From Saitoella complicata NRRL Y-17804 (Eukaryota; Ascomycota; Saitoellomycetes; Saitoellales; Saitoellaceae), in assembly GCF_001661265.1 (NCBI RefSeq), contig NW_017567013.1, positions 186,001 to 250,000 of the forward strand: a stretch of DNA of 64,000 bases. The letters run 5' to 3'. A program made the translations under genes and the position numbers. How positions within the stretch are numbered: position 1 is the first letter of the stretch; each line of letters begins with the position of its first letter. Under the pieces are notes generated by a model. That model was not told the origin of the DNA and did no database searches. It saw nothing but the letters and a program-made list of their open reading frames with translations. This document shows, piece by piece, positions 41,286 through 53,522 of the stretch.

Positions 41286-42463
41286 ATGAGTATTTTCGAA
41301 AGAAGCGCCGGTACTTCCAGGAAGGCAGATAAGACGGCCACTGAGCCTCGCCAGGTACCCTGGGTGGAAAAATAGTACGTCAATACCTTGTTCCTCTCGA
41401 CGCAAGTCGCTGATCCAATTCTCTCAGCCGTCCCAAGAACCTCGACCAGGTCTCGGCTCAAGAACATACCATTGCAGTCTTGAAGCGCACCCTTCAGTCC
41501 TCAAACTTGCCTCATATGCTTTTCTACGGCCCTCCAGGAACCGGAAAGACGTCCACAGTCCTCGCACTCGCAAAGGAGCTTTATGGCTCTGAACTCATGA
41601 AATCTCGCGTCCTCGAACTCAACGCTTCCGACGAACGTGGTATCTCTATCGTAAGAGAAAAGGTCAAGGATTTCGCGCGACAAGCCATCTCACAACCACC
41701 ACGGGGCTCGACCTACCCATGCCCTCCTTACAAGATCATTATCCTCGACGAAGCTGATTCAATGACGCAAGACGCACAGTCCGCACTACGAAGAACGATG
41801 GAGACATACTCGAAGATCACTCGATTCTGTCTTATCTGCAACTACGTCACCCGTATCATCGAGCCACTCGCTTCACGTTGCTCGAAATTTCGATTCAAAC
41901 CTCTCGACTCGTCAAGTACCGTTGATAGGGTACGGCACATTGCAGAGACGGAGGGTGTATTGTACGAAGATGGTGTTCCGGGTGCATTGGTGAGGACTGG
42001 AGAGGGTGATATGAGAAAGGCTATCACGTATTTGCAGAGTGCGGCAAAGTTACAGCATGCTACACCTGTTGCCAGCGAGGATGGAGACGTGGAAATGGGT
42101 GGAACAGGGTCAGGAGGAAAGGTTACCGTTCAGGAGATCGAAGAAATCGCTGGTGTCGTACCAGTCTCCATTATCGTTTCGCTGCTGGCAGCATGCGAGC
42201 CTAAAGGGAACTCGAACGCCAGCGTATTTTCGCGGGTGCAAAAGGCCGTGGACGACGTTATCGCGGAGGGATACTCGGCAAATCAATTGGTGCTACAGAT
42301 TCATGATGAGATTGTGAAGAGCGAGACTCTGTCGGCAAAGCAAAAGTACAAGATCGTGGACAAGCTAGGAGAGGTAGACAAGAGGCTGACGGAAGGAGCT
42401 GATGAAGGACTGGCTGTGTTGGATATTTGCTGCAATATTAGCTCGATCTTGGCTACGGCATAG
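41286..42463 (+). CDS. RFC2: Replication factor C subunit Rfc2 (human RFC4 type)
   Basis: Exons 41286-41374 and 41428-42463, 374 aa, one 53 nt intron. AAA+ subunit of the clamp loader that opens PCNA. Splicing forms [20 protein letters not shown], the RFC box. Also seen: Walker [41 protein letters not shown]; Walker [21 protein letters not shown]; sensor/arginine finger [20 protein letters not shown]. The SxSRC-type arginine finger region and the PPHF-like C-terminal collar helices ([20 protein letters not shown]) agree with the RFC4/yeast Rfc2 branch rather than Rfc3-5. A 25-residue Gly/Glu insert ([16 protein letters not shown]) interrupts the collar. Confidence 0.94.
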
Positions 42464-42716
42464 ATTGAATCTCCGAGACGAAAGAATCAATTTGGATTAT
42501 GTGATCATGGCTCTTCCTAAGCGTCGTGCTCCTCATCATTGTAGCAAATTTATCATATTTTTCGGACGCCTAGTATACAGCCCAATAACCAAAAGAACAC
42601 CTCAACCGATGATCTTACTCATACCCATCTCACTCCATCTATCTTCCCCATCACTCCCTCCAGTTAGTCCTTCCTGTCGTCATTGAGAAAGGAGGTAAAC
42701 TTTTGGTCCGTCCTTT

Positions 42717-44426
42717 TTAGAGGTTTGATTTTTGAGCCTCAGTCTGGGGCCAGTGGTAGTCCATGTCATACCTCTTGTAGCCGTAGCTAGCCACAAACTC
42801 GTCCAAGTTCGCCGGACCGCGGGAACCGTACTCATATGGGTCGGGCTTGATCTCCTTGTGCTCCTCCAAGTAGTGCAACAGCGGGGTGAAGACCTTCCAG
42901 GAAGCGTCGAGCTCGTCGTCACGGACGAAGTTGGAGTGGTCGCCCTTGAAGCAGTCAAGGAGGAGGGCCTCGTAGGCCTCGGGGATGGCGAGGTCGGAGA
43001 AGCGGCGCTTGTAGGTGAGATCGAGCTCGGTGGTTGCCGCGAGCATGGAGAGACCGGGAAGCTTGGAGTTCATCTTGAGGTAGACGGACTCGTCGGGCTG
43101 GATACGAATGACAAGCTCGTTACGGGGGAGCTCCTTGAACATACCAGAGGTAACATCGTTGAACTGGACACGCATCTCCACCTTAGCCTGGTCAAGAGCT
43201 GCATAGAATGGTTAGTCACGTCGTTCGTTTCAAGTTAGCGAGATGTCACGTACCCTTTCCGGCCTTCAAGATGAAAGGCACGCCGTCCCAACGCTCGTTC
43301 TTGATGAACATAGTCAAAGCGGCGAAGGTAGCGCAATTAGATCCCTCTGGCACAGTGTCATCTTCCAAGTATCCGGGCTTAGATCCATCAGCGGACTTGG
43401 TGTACTGTCCAATGATAACGTCCTTGGGGTCGATCGGGGGAATAGCCCTCAAAACCCTAACCTTCTCATCACGGATGTCCTCTGGCGAGAACGAGATCGG
43501 CCTCTCCATAGCCAAGATGGTCAACACCTGCAACAAGTGGTTCTGCATAACATCGCGGATGATACCGATCTCGTCGAAGTATCCACCACGGCCCTCAGTA
43601 CCGAAAGGCTCCTTGAAGGTAATCTGGACGTTAGAGATGTAGTGGCGGTTCCATGTGGCACCCAAGAAGGCGTTGGCGAAACGGAGGATGAGGAGGTTCT
43701 TGACCATCTCCTTACCGAGGTAGTGGTCGATACGGAAGATCTCGTCCTCATTCCAGATGGGAGCGAGAGACTTCTGCAAGTCACGGGAAGACTCGAGGTC
43801 GTGACCGAAAGGCTTCTCGACGATAAGGCGGGCGATACCCTTCTCGGGGTAGACATTCTTCTTCAATCCCTGCGCGACGGGGGTGAAGACGTTGGGCGGC
43901 AATGCCATGTAGAAAATACGGTTCGCCTCTCCTCCATTCTTCTTCTCGAGCTCCTCGCACTTCTTGTTCAACTCCTGGAAACCCTCATTCTTGTCGTAAG
44001 CACCGGCTACATATGAGCACATGCCCAAGAAGGACTTAAGCTTCTCCTCAAGGTCGGGGGTTGGGGTCTTGATGTTGGACTTGACACGCTTCTCGAACTC
44101 CTCCTGGTCCATCTTGGTACGGGCATATCCGATGATGTGAGAGTTCTTGGGAAGGTAGTTGTTGCGGTACTGTAACACTGTTTGTTAAAATTTGATCCTG
44201 GATCTGATAAGCGACGAAAGTTGACATACGAGACCGAACAAAGCAGGAAACTATAGATCGAGTTAGTAAACCATCCAGAGAGGCCAGATCAAGCGGGATC
44301 GCGACGTACAGTCTTCTTCTTCGCCAAATCACCGGAAGCACCGAGAACGACGATGGTAGCGTTCTCCTTCAACTCAACCTGTCCACCCTCCTCACGAGTC
44401 TGAGATGCAAGCAAAACGTCGGCCAT
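42717..44426 (-). CDS. ZWF1: Glucose-6-phosphate 1-dehydrogenase
   Basis: First enzyme of the oxidative pentose phosphate pathway, cytosolic NADPH source. Exons 44426-44310, 44250-44230, 44169-43254 and 43198-42717, 511 aa; introns 59, 60 and 55 nt. Exon 2 is a 21 nt microexon (FPALFGL) joining the nucleotide-binding GASGDLAKKKT to YRNNYLPKNS. Also seen: LIVEKPFGHDLESSRDLQKS; the active-site RIDHYLGKEMVKNLLILRFA; NVQITFKEPFGTEGRGGYFD; FILKAGKALDQAKVEMRVQF across the last splice; C-terminus QTEAQKSNL. Length equals that of yeast and human enzymes. Codons are biased to AAG for Lys and C-ending forms, as expected for high expression. Confidence 0.96.
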
Positions 44427-44910
44427 TTCGATTGAGCTATTCGTTTATGGTCCTGGGGGGGTTCAGGGTTCTTGGTGGAGGGTCGAGGTTCGCTCTCCCA
44501 ACAAAAAGCGCTTCGCACGATGACGATAGACCGGCGCGGTAGATTTTGCGCCGCGATGTTCCGGCCGCAAGTGTTATCAGCGCCATGACAAATCAATCCG
44601 AAATTGTTGTTACTTGATTCTAGATAGCGGCTTGATAATTACGGGAAAGGGCATGTATTGTTACGCTCTGTTGCTGGGCCATCTGCCGAACAGAGGTCTC
44701 GTTCGAACGGCCTCGATCGACGTGCCACAGTCAGCTGCACCACGTTGAACGCCCAGCGGTTCATCTTAATATCATGTAGAATCGAAGAAGTAGCAACCGT
44801 AAAACTCCTCTCTTCACGTCGCATGCTCCAAATGCCCATGCCCATGCCAACGCCGACCTCAACTCCCACGCCTGGGCGCTGCTCGCTACCAATCTCCCCA
44901 ACACAACCAC
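44427..44910. other. Promoter region of ZWF1 / 3' side of TFIIS gene
   Basis: 484 bp with no ORF of interest. Two short pyrimidine/purine runs and a CCCCCC run at 44455, no clear TATA near the ZWF1 start. Confidence 0.45.
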
Positions 44911-45992
44911 CTACGAAAACTTCCACCTATTCCCACACACAGTACACGTACAAAACGTCGTCATAGGCTCATCAGCAGATCTCGTCTGCATCTGGTAATA
45001 CGATACCTTCCTCTCCTTACACTTTCCACACTGAAACAAATCCGTGACCGCACCCGTGTTCGTCGCCGATTGCGCCAAGAACAAATTGTGTTCCTTGATC
45101 TTTTGTGCTTCATGTTTCTTCTCTTCTGATGCGAGCTCGTCTGGTTTCATGTTCACAAGTCTGTCCGCTTTGATGCTTCCATTGAGGACGGCTTCGCGGA
45201 GTGCCGGGTTCTTCTTGTCTTTCAGGTTGAGGAGAAGACCGCGCATTCTGTCGCGGTATGTTTTGTTAACTTCTTTTCCAACAAGGTTGTACATCTCCTC
45301 GTCGATCTTCATCGCGCACTTCAAGATGATTTCCGATGCTATTACAACTTTAGTCAGTAATTTCTTCAGACGAGGATCATAGAGAATGTGACAACGCACG
45401 CGCAGACTGGTCAAACGCCAACCCATCATACATCAACTTGATACACTGATTCCTCGTCCGGTCATCCCTACACATCACCTTCGACGCAACCCCATCCGTC
45501 TCCACATTCCTAACCATCGACGGCGATGCTCCCGTCGTCGCTTGTGAGTTTGTTTTTGACATCGGCGCCGAAGGTGTAGCAGACTTTCCCGAAGGTGTAG
45601 CAGACTTTCCCGAAGGCGTAGCAGCAGCTGAAGGAGAAGGTTTGGCTTCAGCGGGCTTCACGACGTTTCGCCATACTCCGACAAGTTCTTTTGCGGCACG
45701 GGCGACGGCGTCGGACTTGTGCGTTCTCAGCTTTCCAACAGCGACTCCGATCCTTGTATCCTGTACTTCCAAGTCAGAAACGGCCACAAGCCATGAATGG
45801 AAGAAGAAGTACCCTCAGCAGCGCCTCAGTCGGCTTGACACCCTTCTTCAACTGTACGATAATATCGATGACTTCCTGTACACCGGATTAGTCGCCATTC
45901 AAGTTGAGCAGACTCCGAAGTACCTCGTTCTTCCCCGTATCGACAGCCTTTTGAAGCGCTGTCTTCGCTTCGTTGATTGCTTTGACGTCCAT
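44911..45992 (-). CDS. DST1: Transcription elongation factor TFIIS
   Basis: Exons 45992-45924, 45875-45813, 45760-45400 and 45338-44911, 306 aa; introns 48, 52 and 61 nt. Rescues backtracked RNA polymerase II by stimulating RNA cleavage. Seen: N-terminal LW/TND domain IVQLKKGVKPTEALLRDTRI followed by GVAVGKLRTHKSDAVARAAK and ELVGVWRNVV; a Ser/Pro/Ala linker with SGKSATP repeats; the central domain with RNQCIKLMYDGLAFDQSAPS (formed by splicing), VNKTYRDRMRGLLLNLKDKK; the zinc ribbon CGKCKERKVSYYQMQTRSAD, EPMTTFCTCTVCGNRWKFS. The DE acidic pair of the hairpin and all four Cys are intact. Same length as the yeast protein (about 309 aa). Confidence 0.95.
45570..45611. repeat. 21 bp in-frame tandem repeat in the TFIIS linker
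   Basis: Two perfect 21 bp units plus a partial third encode SGKSATP-type repeats between the N-terminal and central domains of TFIIS. The length is likely to vary between strains without damage to the frame. Confidence 0.8.
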
Positions 45993-46292
45993 AACGGCTT
46001 AGTTGGTACAGTAGCAAGTAAATGCGTCCACAGAGGAGATAGTTATAGCCGGATCAAAGCTGATGACAAGGACTTGACGACGGAGTAGAAACGACAAGAG
46101 GAGCCGTTCTATGTTGTCAATATCCAGATGCGGCCTTCGGTGTATCGCGAACTTCCATACACTTTACTTCAAGCCAGGGCATGTACAGGCGGGGTGCGTG
46201 CCATAAAAGATAAGGGAAAAAATAGAAACTGATTTAAAGGTAGTATCAGGTATCACGTATCAAAAGTCAACTTCTTCAGTGTCCCATCCTCT

Positions 46293-47253
46293 CTATACCC
46301 GTCCAGACAATCCCTTCACAACCTGACTCTGCAAACTCCTCTCCCTCTGACTCTCCGCCAACGACCCCACGCTCCTCAAATCATTCACGATATCCTTCGT
46401 TTTGCCAAAGTAGACCTCCTGCAACAGATTTCTCATCTTGAATTCCATGTCTTCGACCATACGACCGATGTTGGGGATATGTGATGCATCATCCTCGACG
46501 GAGAGGTCTTGCTCCACTTGACGAGTCATGTTTCCGCCGAGGTTCATCTCTCCAAGCGTATCGGACTTGTTTTGCATATGGAGGATCACTGTCGATGTGA
46601 GTTTGTATTGGCAGGTTCCGCGCTTTCCTTCGATTGCTTCGAATACGTGGATGGAATCCCAGCCTCCGTCGCCCTTAGAGGAAACTGTTCGAAGAAATAC
46701 GTTAGCGAGGCTTGACGCTACTTATAACCGGCATTCCGAACCTTTCTTAAGTAAGACGACCCCTGCGAAACCGTCATCGATATCCCAGAAGTATACACTC
46801 GAGATACCTCCTTCGTAGTATCTGCAGTCCCAACCTGTTAGCCATTGATAGCCACGCATACATCCAAGACACTCACAAATCCCTATACGTATCAAACGCG
46901 TCATTGGCCAAAACCTCCATCTTCCTCACCCTATCACTCGGCTGCGTTCCATCACTCAATGGTGGCTCATACTCATTGCTCCACGGTGACCTCGTCGAGT
47001 CTCCGTCGCGGTTGTAGTCGCAGACGAGGTAATCACGGCCGGTGGCTTTGCAGGTCTTGATCTCGAGTGGTTGGTCAACGGAGGCGAGGAGGTCTTCTTC
47101 GAGATCGGGGACGAGGGAGCAGAGGGTAGAGAGGTTCTCGGAGGTCTTCTTCGGGTCGAGACGGCGGAGGAGGTCAAGGGCGGCGTCGAGAGGGTCGGAC
47201 TGTACCAACGGATCAGTATTTCTATTGTAGACGGAGGGTTTTGCTGGTACCAT
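46293..47253 (-). CDS. CAP2: F-actin-capping protein beta subunit
   Basis: Caps barbed ends of actin filaments as an alpha/beta heterodimer, in cortical actin patches. Preferred model: exon 1 is the ATG alone (47253-47251); exons 47199-46877, 46821-46742 and 46684-46293 follow. The protein is 265 aa starting [15 protein letters not shown], exactly like family N-termini. The first intron is 51 nt (donor GTACCA, branch ACTGATCC, acceptor TACAG) and in frame, so unspliced mRNA would give 17 extra residues of unusual sequence. Other introns are 55 and 57 nt. Seen: [100 protein letters not shown]. Family certain; 5' structure inferred. Confidence 0.94.
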
Positions 47254-47497
47254 GTCAATTCAATCAAGAGCTTGAGTCCGGAGATATTGTTGGGTGTTTG
47301 GATTTCAGGGGAGTTGTGGAGCAGGCACTGTACACCCTGTGACGTCGCGAATCATGTCTGGGGAGTTGCGCGGTAGGTGACAAGCGACAATGAAGGCAAC
47401 AAAAGGAGGAGGTACAAATACCGATGAAAGAAAGCCTCGTAAGCTGTTGTACGCTGTTTCCTCTGCAACTGATAGAAAAGCTTTATGCAAGAGTTGC

Positions 47498-47501
47498 AAA
47501 A
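47498..47501 (-). terminator. Pol III terminator (TTTT) of first tRNA-Lys
   Basis: Four T on the minus strand 7 nt after the tRNA 3' end, the usual RNA polymerase III stop. Confidence 0.7.
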
Positions 47502-47508
47502 GGGCGAA

Positions 47509-47580
47509 GCCCGACGTGGGGGTCGAACCCACAACCTTGAGATTAAGAGTCTCACGCTCTACCGATTGAGCTAGCCAGGC
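47509..47580 (-). tRNA. tRNA-Lys (anticodon CTT), copy 1
   Basis: 72 nt cloverleaf on the minus strand: acceptor GCCTGGC/GTCGGGC with two G-T pairs, D arm GCTC-loop-GAGC, anticodon stem TGAGA/TCTCA around loop CTCTTAA (anticodon CTT, codon AAG), T arm GTGGG-TTCGACC-CCCAC. The B box GTTCGACCC is intact. No intron. Identical to the copies at 48359 and 62789. Flanks on the 5' side differ among copies. Confidence 0.97.
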
Positions 47581-48346
47581 AGAAGATGTTGCTAAAGTCG
47601 CCATGTCAAACTTGAAAGCCATTTGCCAATGGGATCGAGTCTTTTCATCCTGTTGCGTCCCTTTCCTGCTCTGTTTCGGAACAAACAAGCCCTCCAGCAT
47701 TATGTACTTCGTACCACTCAATCTAAGTGAGCTGCACATTTATGACCATGATGCACCTGTCGAGGTCTGGCAGGCATCCTCTAGGATCTGAAGCTGGGGA
47801 GTCGAGAGGCGTGTATATAGATAGCTAAAACGCCATATGCATGTTGATCTACTTCCTGCAGAGGCTCTGCGCTCCCTGAACGATCAGTTGTTCCCAGAAC
47901 ATGCAAACTCGAACCTACCCGCGGTGCAGTACATCTGTCCCGTGGGAATTCTCATCAAGGACTTTGCGCAAAACCGCACTGCCGTAACAAGCTACGAGAC
48001 GTACGCCGTGCGAGCGATGTCCTCCCGGTCGGTTGCCCTCTCACACAATATATTGAGACCTGACACATCGTCGGCAAGCTCATAGGGACGGAGATCTTTC
48101 CCGTTCGTGAGACATCGGTTTGCCCCAGTACTGGGTGTTCCCCAGCTGAGCTGGGAACGTCGAGGAGCTTGAGAAGCTCGAGTGCCACTTCAAAGAAAGC
48201 TGCACGACGATTTACCAACGTAGCGAATGCTAGACAGGAGCAGACACCGGACACTTCTGTTGGGACTCAACATGCTCGACCATAATCTCTACATGTAGGC
48301 ACAATATACCAGAACATCAGCGTGAGAACGGCACGCTGTTGAGCGC
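47581..48346. other. Intergenic region between two tRNA-Lys genes
   Basis: About 0.77 kb, short ORFs only with no family features; upstream of tRNA copy 1. Nothing recognised. Confidence 0.5.
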
Positions 48347-48351
48347 AAAAA
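48347..48351 (-). terminator. Pol III terminator (TTTTT) of second tRNA-Lys
   Basis: Five T on the minus strand 7 nt after the tRNA 3' end. Confidence 0.72.
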
Positions 48352-48358
48352 GCGCAAA

Positions 48359-48430
48359 GCCCGACGTGGGGGTCGAACCCACAACCTTGAGATTAAGAGT
48401 CTCACGCTCTACCGATTGAGCTAGCCAGGC
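48359..48430 (-). tRNA. tRNA-Lys (anticodon CTT), copy 2
   Basis: All 72 nt identical to copy 1, same strand, 850 bp away. Anticodon loop CTCTTAA. The flanking DNA is not shared beyond a few bases, so it is not a recent large duplication. Confidence 0.97.
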
Positions 48431-48875
48431 GGGAGATTAATTAATCTCCCGTCCATAAACACATAACCGCCACGACGACGATATCACGAATGTCAATGAA
48501 CCAAGGACGTTTTTGCTGTACACCATCTTGGGGTTGATACGTACTGCTGGCTCGTATTCTCATAGTGCCACATCGCTGTCAGTATACCCGAGTACACCTG
48601 TTGTCTTACATTGTCGTTCCGACACTTAGTTATGTGTGGAGAGGTCTTGCCTTGACAGGTTCCCAGGCCTCTGGAAAGACGTGAGAACTCTCACAAAGAC
48701 ACCGATGCCTCTTGTTAACTCATTAAAACCATAAATTTTTCCAGAGAAACGAGTTTTAGGTTAATATGTTGCTCAATGTGATCGTTGATGAACTTTATGA
48801 CCAGCATACGCAGGAAGGGATCATGTGTTACAAGTACGTATTCGCTAATGCTTTCACGATATGCCTAATCTTAGA
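48431..48875. other. 3' flank of SNU114 and 5' flank of tRNA copy 2
   Basis: 445 bp, AT-richer than the surroundings, no ORF or motif of note. Confidence 0.5.
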
Positions 48876-51809
48876 TTACTTCGACAAAATGGCCGCCATA
48901 AGGTTCGGATCATCCACATCAAAGTACTTCGCCACAGAAACATCCTCTGACAACCCCTTTCTTCTCCTCGTCTTGATCATGAAATCCCTTGCCAAATGCT
49001 GTGCTGTCGCCGGTTCCAGGGGTCTCAGGACGATGTTCTTGTCAAGTGGATCACCAGGTACGATCTGCCATCTCTGATCAAAGACTTGCTGGCAGAATGC
49101 TTGACCTTGAGTCTGCGTGCGCAGATCTGTCTCGAAACCGTTCGCGTCGATGACGGGAACGAATGCCTTCACGGTATACAAGGGTGATCCTGGTTTAGGA
49201 ATATCCTGCGTAACATGCCCTCTTCTCCGTGCAAGAACGTTGTAAACAGTCGAAACACAATCCGCGGGAGCTTGCACCTCAACTGCGTACACAGGCTCCA
49301 TTAACCGAGGAGTTGCCGTCAAGAATGACGAGTAACAGACACGTCTCGAGGTTGGGATGATCTGTCCACCACCACGGTAAATAGCCTCCGGTGCCAGTAC
49401 TGCGTCCAAGACCTTGAACTTGACGTTCCTAATGGGCTCATCGCAGAGCGGTCCTTCTCTTGTACCCCATTGGAAACCTTGTCTCACCGACTCCCGAACA
49501 CTATTCAGCAGCTTCTTGTCAACCTCGGATGGCAAAGTGTCGTCCTGCAAGATGTTCGGGCCCTGGTCATCAGGTCCAAATGCCCAGATCGATCGACTAG
49601 CAAGCAAATCCCACTGATAGTTCTCCTCGAAGAACTTTCCTACTTGTCGGATTGGCCACTTGATGTTGACCTTACCCGACTCAATGTCTTCCGCAATACC
49701 CTTATCCAGAGGCTCCGCAACCATCGTCAACTTGTTCTTCTTGTTTGGCGTCTCGGCATAACATTTCAACGCTGAAGTCTCCACCACCGTCTCGCAGAAT
49801 CGTACAACTGGGTCAGAAACCTTCAACTCAATCTCAGAATACAACTTCCGCAAATCGTGGAGAACGCAATCCATGTACAATTCACCAGTACCAAGCACCA
49901 CATGCTCACCAGACTCCTCCACCTTCGTCGACACCAACGGGTAACTCTTGTTAATCTTCCTCAATCCATCCAACATCTTCGGCAGCTCGGACGGATTCAC
50001 CGGCTCACACGCAATCTTCAATACCGGCTGTGTCATATGTCTAAGCGGACTGAAGATATAAGGATCCTCTTCCATGTTTTTCGACACAATCGTTGCTGTC
50101 TTGACGATCGAGTTGTCAATGCCGCCGAGCAATACCCAATTACCTGCCGGTACCCGATCAACAGGCACCTTGTATCGTGACTCCGCGATCCAGACATCTC
50201 CCACCGTGGCCACAGCCATGTCTTCCTCATCATCCAAAGTATAGCCCTCTCCAAGAACACGTACCTGCTGTCCTCGGCTGATCGTACCGCTGAATACCCG
50301 TCCAAGGGCATGAAACTCGGTCGCCTCAGTGTTGTTATACAGCTTCGTGATCTGAATCATCAGTGGAGCATCAGCAGAGGCGTCACACTTCATCATCGCC
50401 TCAGCAACATCGGCATCCATCGGTCCAGTGTAAATCCTCTCAACCTTAGCCTTAGCTGCCTCCAGCGGTGATGGGATGTGTTCGACGATCATGTCGACGA
50501 ACCCTGCCGCACTACCGAAGAACTGCTCACAAACGGCCTTCAGCAGAGGCCTGGCATCCATCTTGTATTGGGAGTCTTTCAAGTGGATGCCGAGACCAGC
50601 GAGAGTTTTCCGTAGCGTGACCTTGTCCTCACCAATCGTCTGACCGTAGAGCTTGAACAGTGGTTCGAGGATAAAGTGAACGAACGTGCGCTTCGAGTCG
50701 GAGCCCTGAGACTTGCGGGTGAACTTCCGTGTTGAGGGCGTGTAGTAGATGTCACCCCAAAGACGCTTGGCAAAGTCCTCGACGACGATGCCAGGGTAAG
50801 TGTCCGCGTACATCTTCGAGAACGACTTAAGCGAGAAGATCCAGTGCATCTGCGTCGAAGCAAAGCAGACATTGCCACGCTCAGGGGATAATCTGTTATC
50901 CTGACCTGGTGCTACACTGTTGATAATGGTGTTAACCTCCTCAATTGTATGCTTCAACTTGAAGTATGCATCGGCAGGCGGTAGCTTCAGCTCGAGAATC
51001 AATCGATCTACCTTGTTTATGACAAGCACCAACGGCAGACCCTCACCGAGAGCATGCTTAATCACCTGTTCCGTGTTAATCATGACACCCTCAACCGCAT
51101 CCACCACAAGGACAACACCGTCCGCCAACCGTACAGCCGCAGCCACCTCGTCGACGAAATTGACGTGTCCTGGAGTGTCGATTATGTTGAGAAGATGCGA
51201 CTTGCCCTTCAGGTTCTGCATGACCAAACTCATTGGTGCACTCTTGATCGACATAACCCGCTCCTGCTCCAAGTGGTGCGTGTCCGTATATCTCAGAGGC
51301 TTGTCGACATCCACCTTGACTTCATGTGTCTCCGCAACCAACGTATCCATCAGACTGGTCTTTCCGTGATGCAAATTGCCGACAATGGCGACATTCCGTA
51401 CCTGATCAGGAAAGTTCATCAGGTCCATCATGTACTCTCTCGAGTAGTATGTCTCCGGCAGATCCGTTTCCTCAATTGCGAATTTGCGGTGCTTGATAGG
51501 CTGAACAATTGGCTCCGTCAAAGGTTGCGCATCCTCCTCCTGAACCAATGCTTCAACGTCTTCTCCATATACTTGTTCCGCCGAAGGATAGTATTGCTTG
51601 TCTTCATGTAATACCACCGCGGTGGAAGTACCCTCGTCAACCTCCATAAGCTCATCCTCCGCAGCTTCCGCACCGTATCCTTCTTCCAGATCATCAAAGT
51701 CATCATATGCAGGCGCATTGGCTGGCGGCGACATCATCTCCTCATCATCGGAATCGTCCACGGCACCGCCGATGTAGTTACCGAACTCATCGTAAAGAGA
51801 CTCATCCAT
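48876..51809 (-). CDS. SNU114: U5 snRNP GTPase Snu114 (EFTUD2/Cwf10)
   Basis: EF-2-like GTPase of the spliceosomal U5 particle that controls U4/U6 unwinding with Prp8 and Brr2. Single exon, 977 aa from the first ATG in frame ([15 protein letters not shown]), a conserved EFTUD2 start. Seen: acidic N-terminal 120 residues; [20 protein letters not shown] (G1); [20 protein letters not shown] (G3); [17 protein letters not shown] (G4); QSGEHV-type domain III sequence [40 protein letters not shown] (domain II); and the C-terminal [20 protein letters not shown]. Length is that of the fission yeast and human proteins. An intron-rich genome such as this one makes it essential. Confidence 0.97.
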   Translation of the reverse strand: MDESLYDEFGNYIGGAVDDSDDEEMMSPPANAPAYDDFDDLEEGYGAEAAEDELMEVDEGTSTAVVLHEDKQYYPSAEQVYGEDVEALVQEEDAQPLTEPIVQPIKHRKFAIEETDLPETYYSREYMMDLMNFPDQVRNVAIVGNLHHGKTSLMDTLVAETHEVKVDVDKPLRYTDTHHLEQERVMSIKSAPMSLVMQNLKGKSHLLNIIDTPGHVNFVDEVAAAVRLADGVVLVVDAVEGVMINTEQVIKHALGEGLPLVLVINKVDRLILELKLPPADAYFKLKHTIEEVNTIINSVAPGQDNRLSPERGNVCFASTQMHWIFSLKSFSKMYADTYPGIVVEDFAKRLWGDIYYTPSTRKFTRKSQGSDSKRTFVHFILEPLFKLYGQTIGEDKVTLRKTLAGLGIHLKDSQYKMDARPLLKAVCEQFFGSAAGFVDMIVEHIPSPLEAAKAKVERIYTGPMDADVAEAMMKCDASADAPLMIQITKLYNNTEATEFHALGRVFSGTISRGQQVRVLGEGYTLDDEEDMAVATVGDVWIAESRYKVPVDRVPAGNWVLLGGIDNSIVKTATIVSKNMEEDPYIFSPLRHMTQPVLKIACEPVNPSELPKMLDGLRKINKSYPLVSTKVEESGEHVVLGTGELYMDCVLHDLRKLYSEIELKVSDPVVRFCETVVETSALKCYAETPNKKNKLTMVAEPLDKGIAEDIESGKVNIKWPIRQVGKFFEENYQWDLLASRSIWAFGPDDQGPNILQDDTLPSEVDKKLLNSVRESVRQGFQWGTREGPLCDEPIRNVKFKVLDAVLAPEAIYRGGGQIIPTSRRVCYSSFLTATPRLMEPVYAVEVQAPADCVSTVYNVLARRRGHVTQDIPKPGSPLYTVKAFVPVIDANGFETDLRTQTQGQAFCQQVFDQRWQIVPGDPLDKNIVLRPLEPATAQHLARDFMIKTRRRKGLSEDVSVAKYFDVDDPNLMAAILSK

Positions 51810-53380
<1,571 letters not shown>

Positions 53381-53522
53381 AGTTAAGGATGCTGGGACGA
53401 GAGTGTATTAATATGGACACATAGGTAGCATGATCTCGGATATACCACTTAATAGATTCATTTTGGTTTGCTTCACAACTCCAAGAAAGGACTGTCCTTA
53501 TTCTTCGTATCTCTTAACTCGC

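Noticed and set aside
47509-48430. The two nearby tRNA-Lys genes as ends of a segmental duplication or mobile element
   Set aside because: Identity stops at the tRNA borders; no target-site repeats or element ORFs between them.
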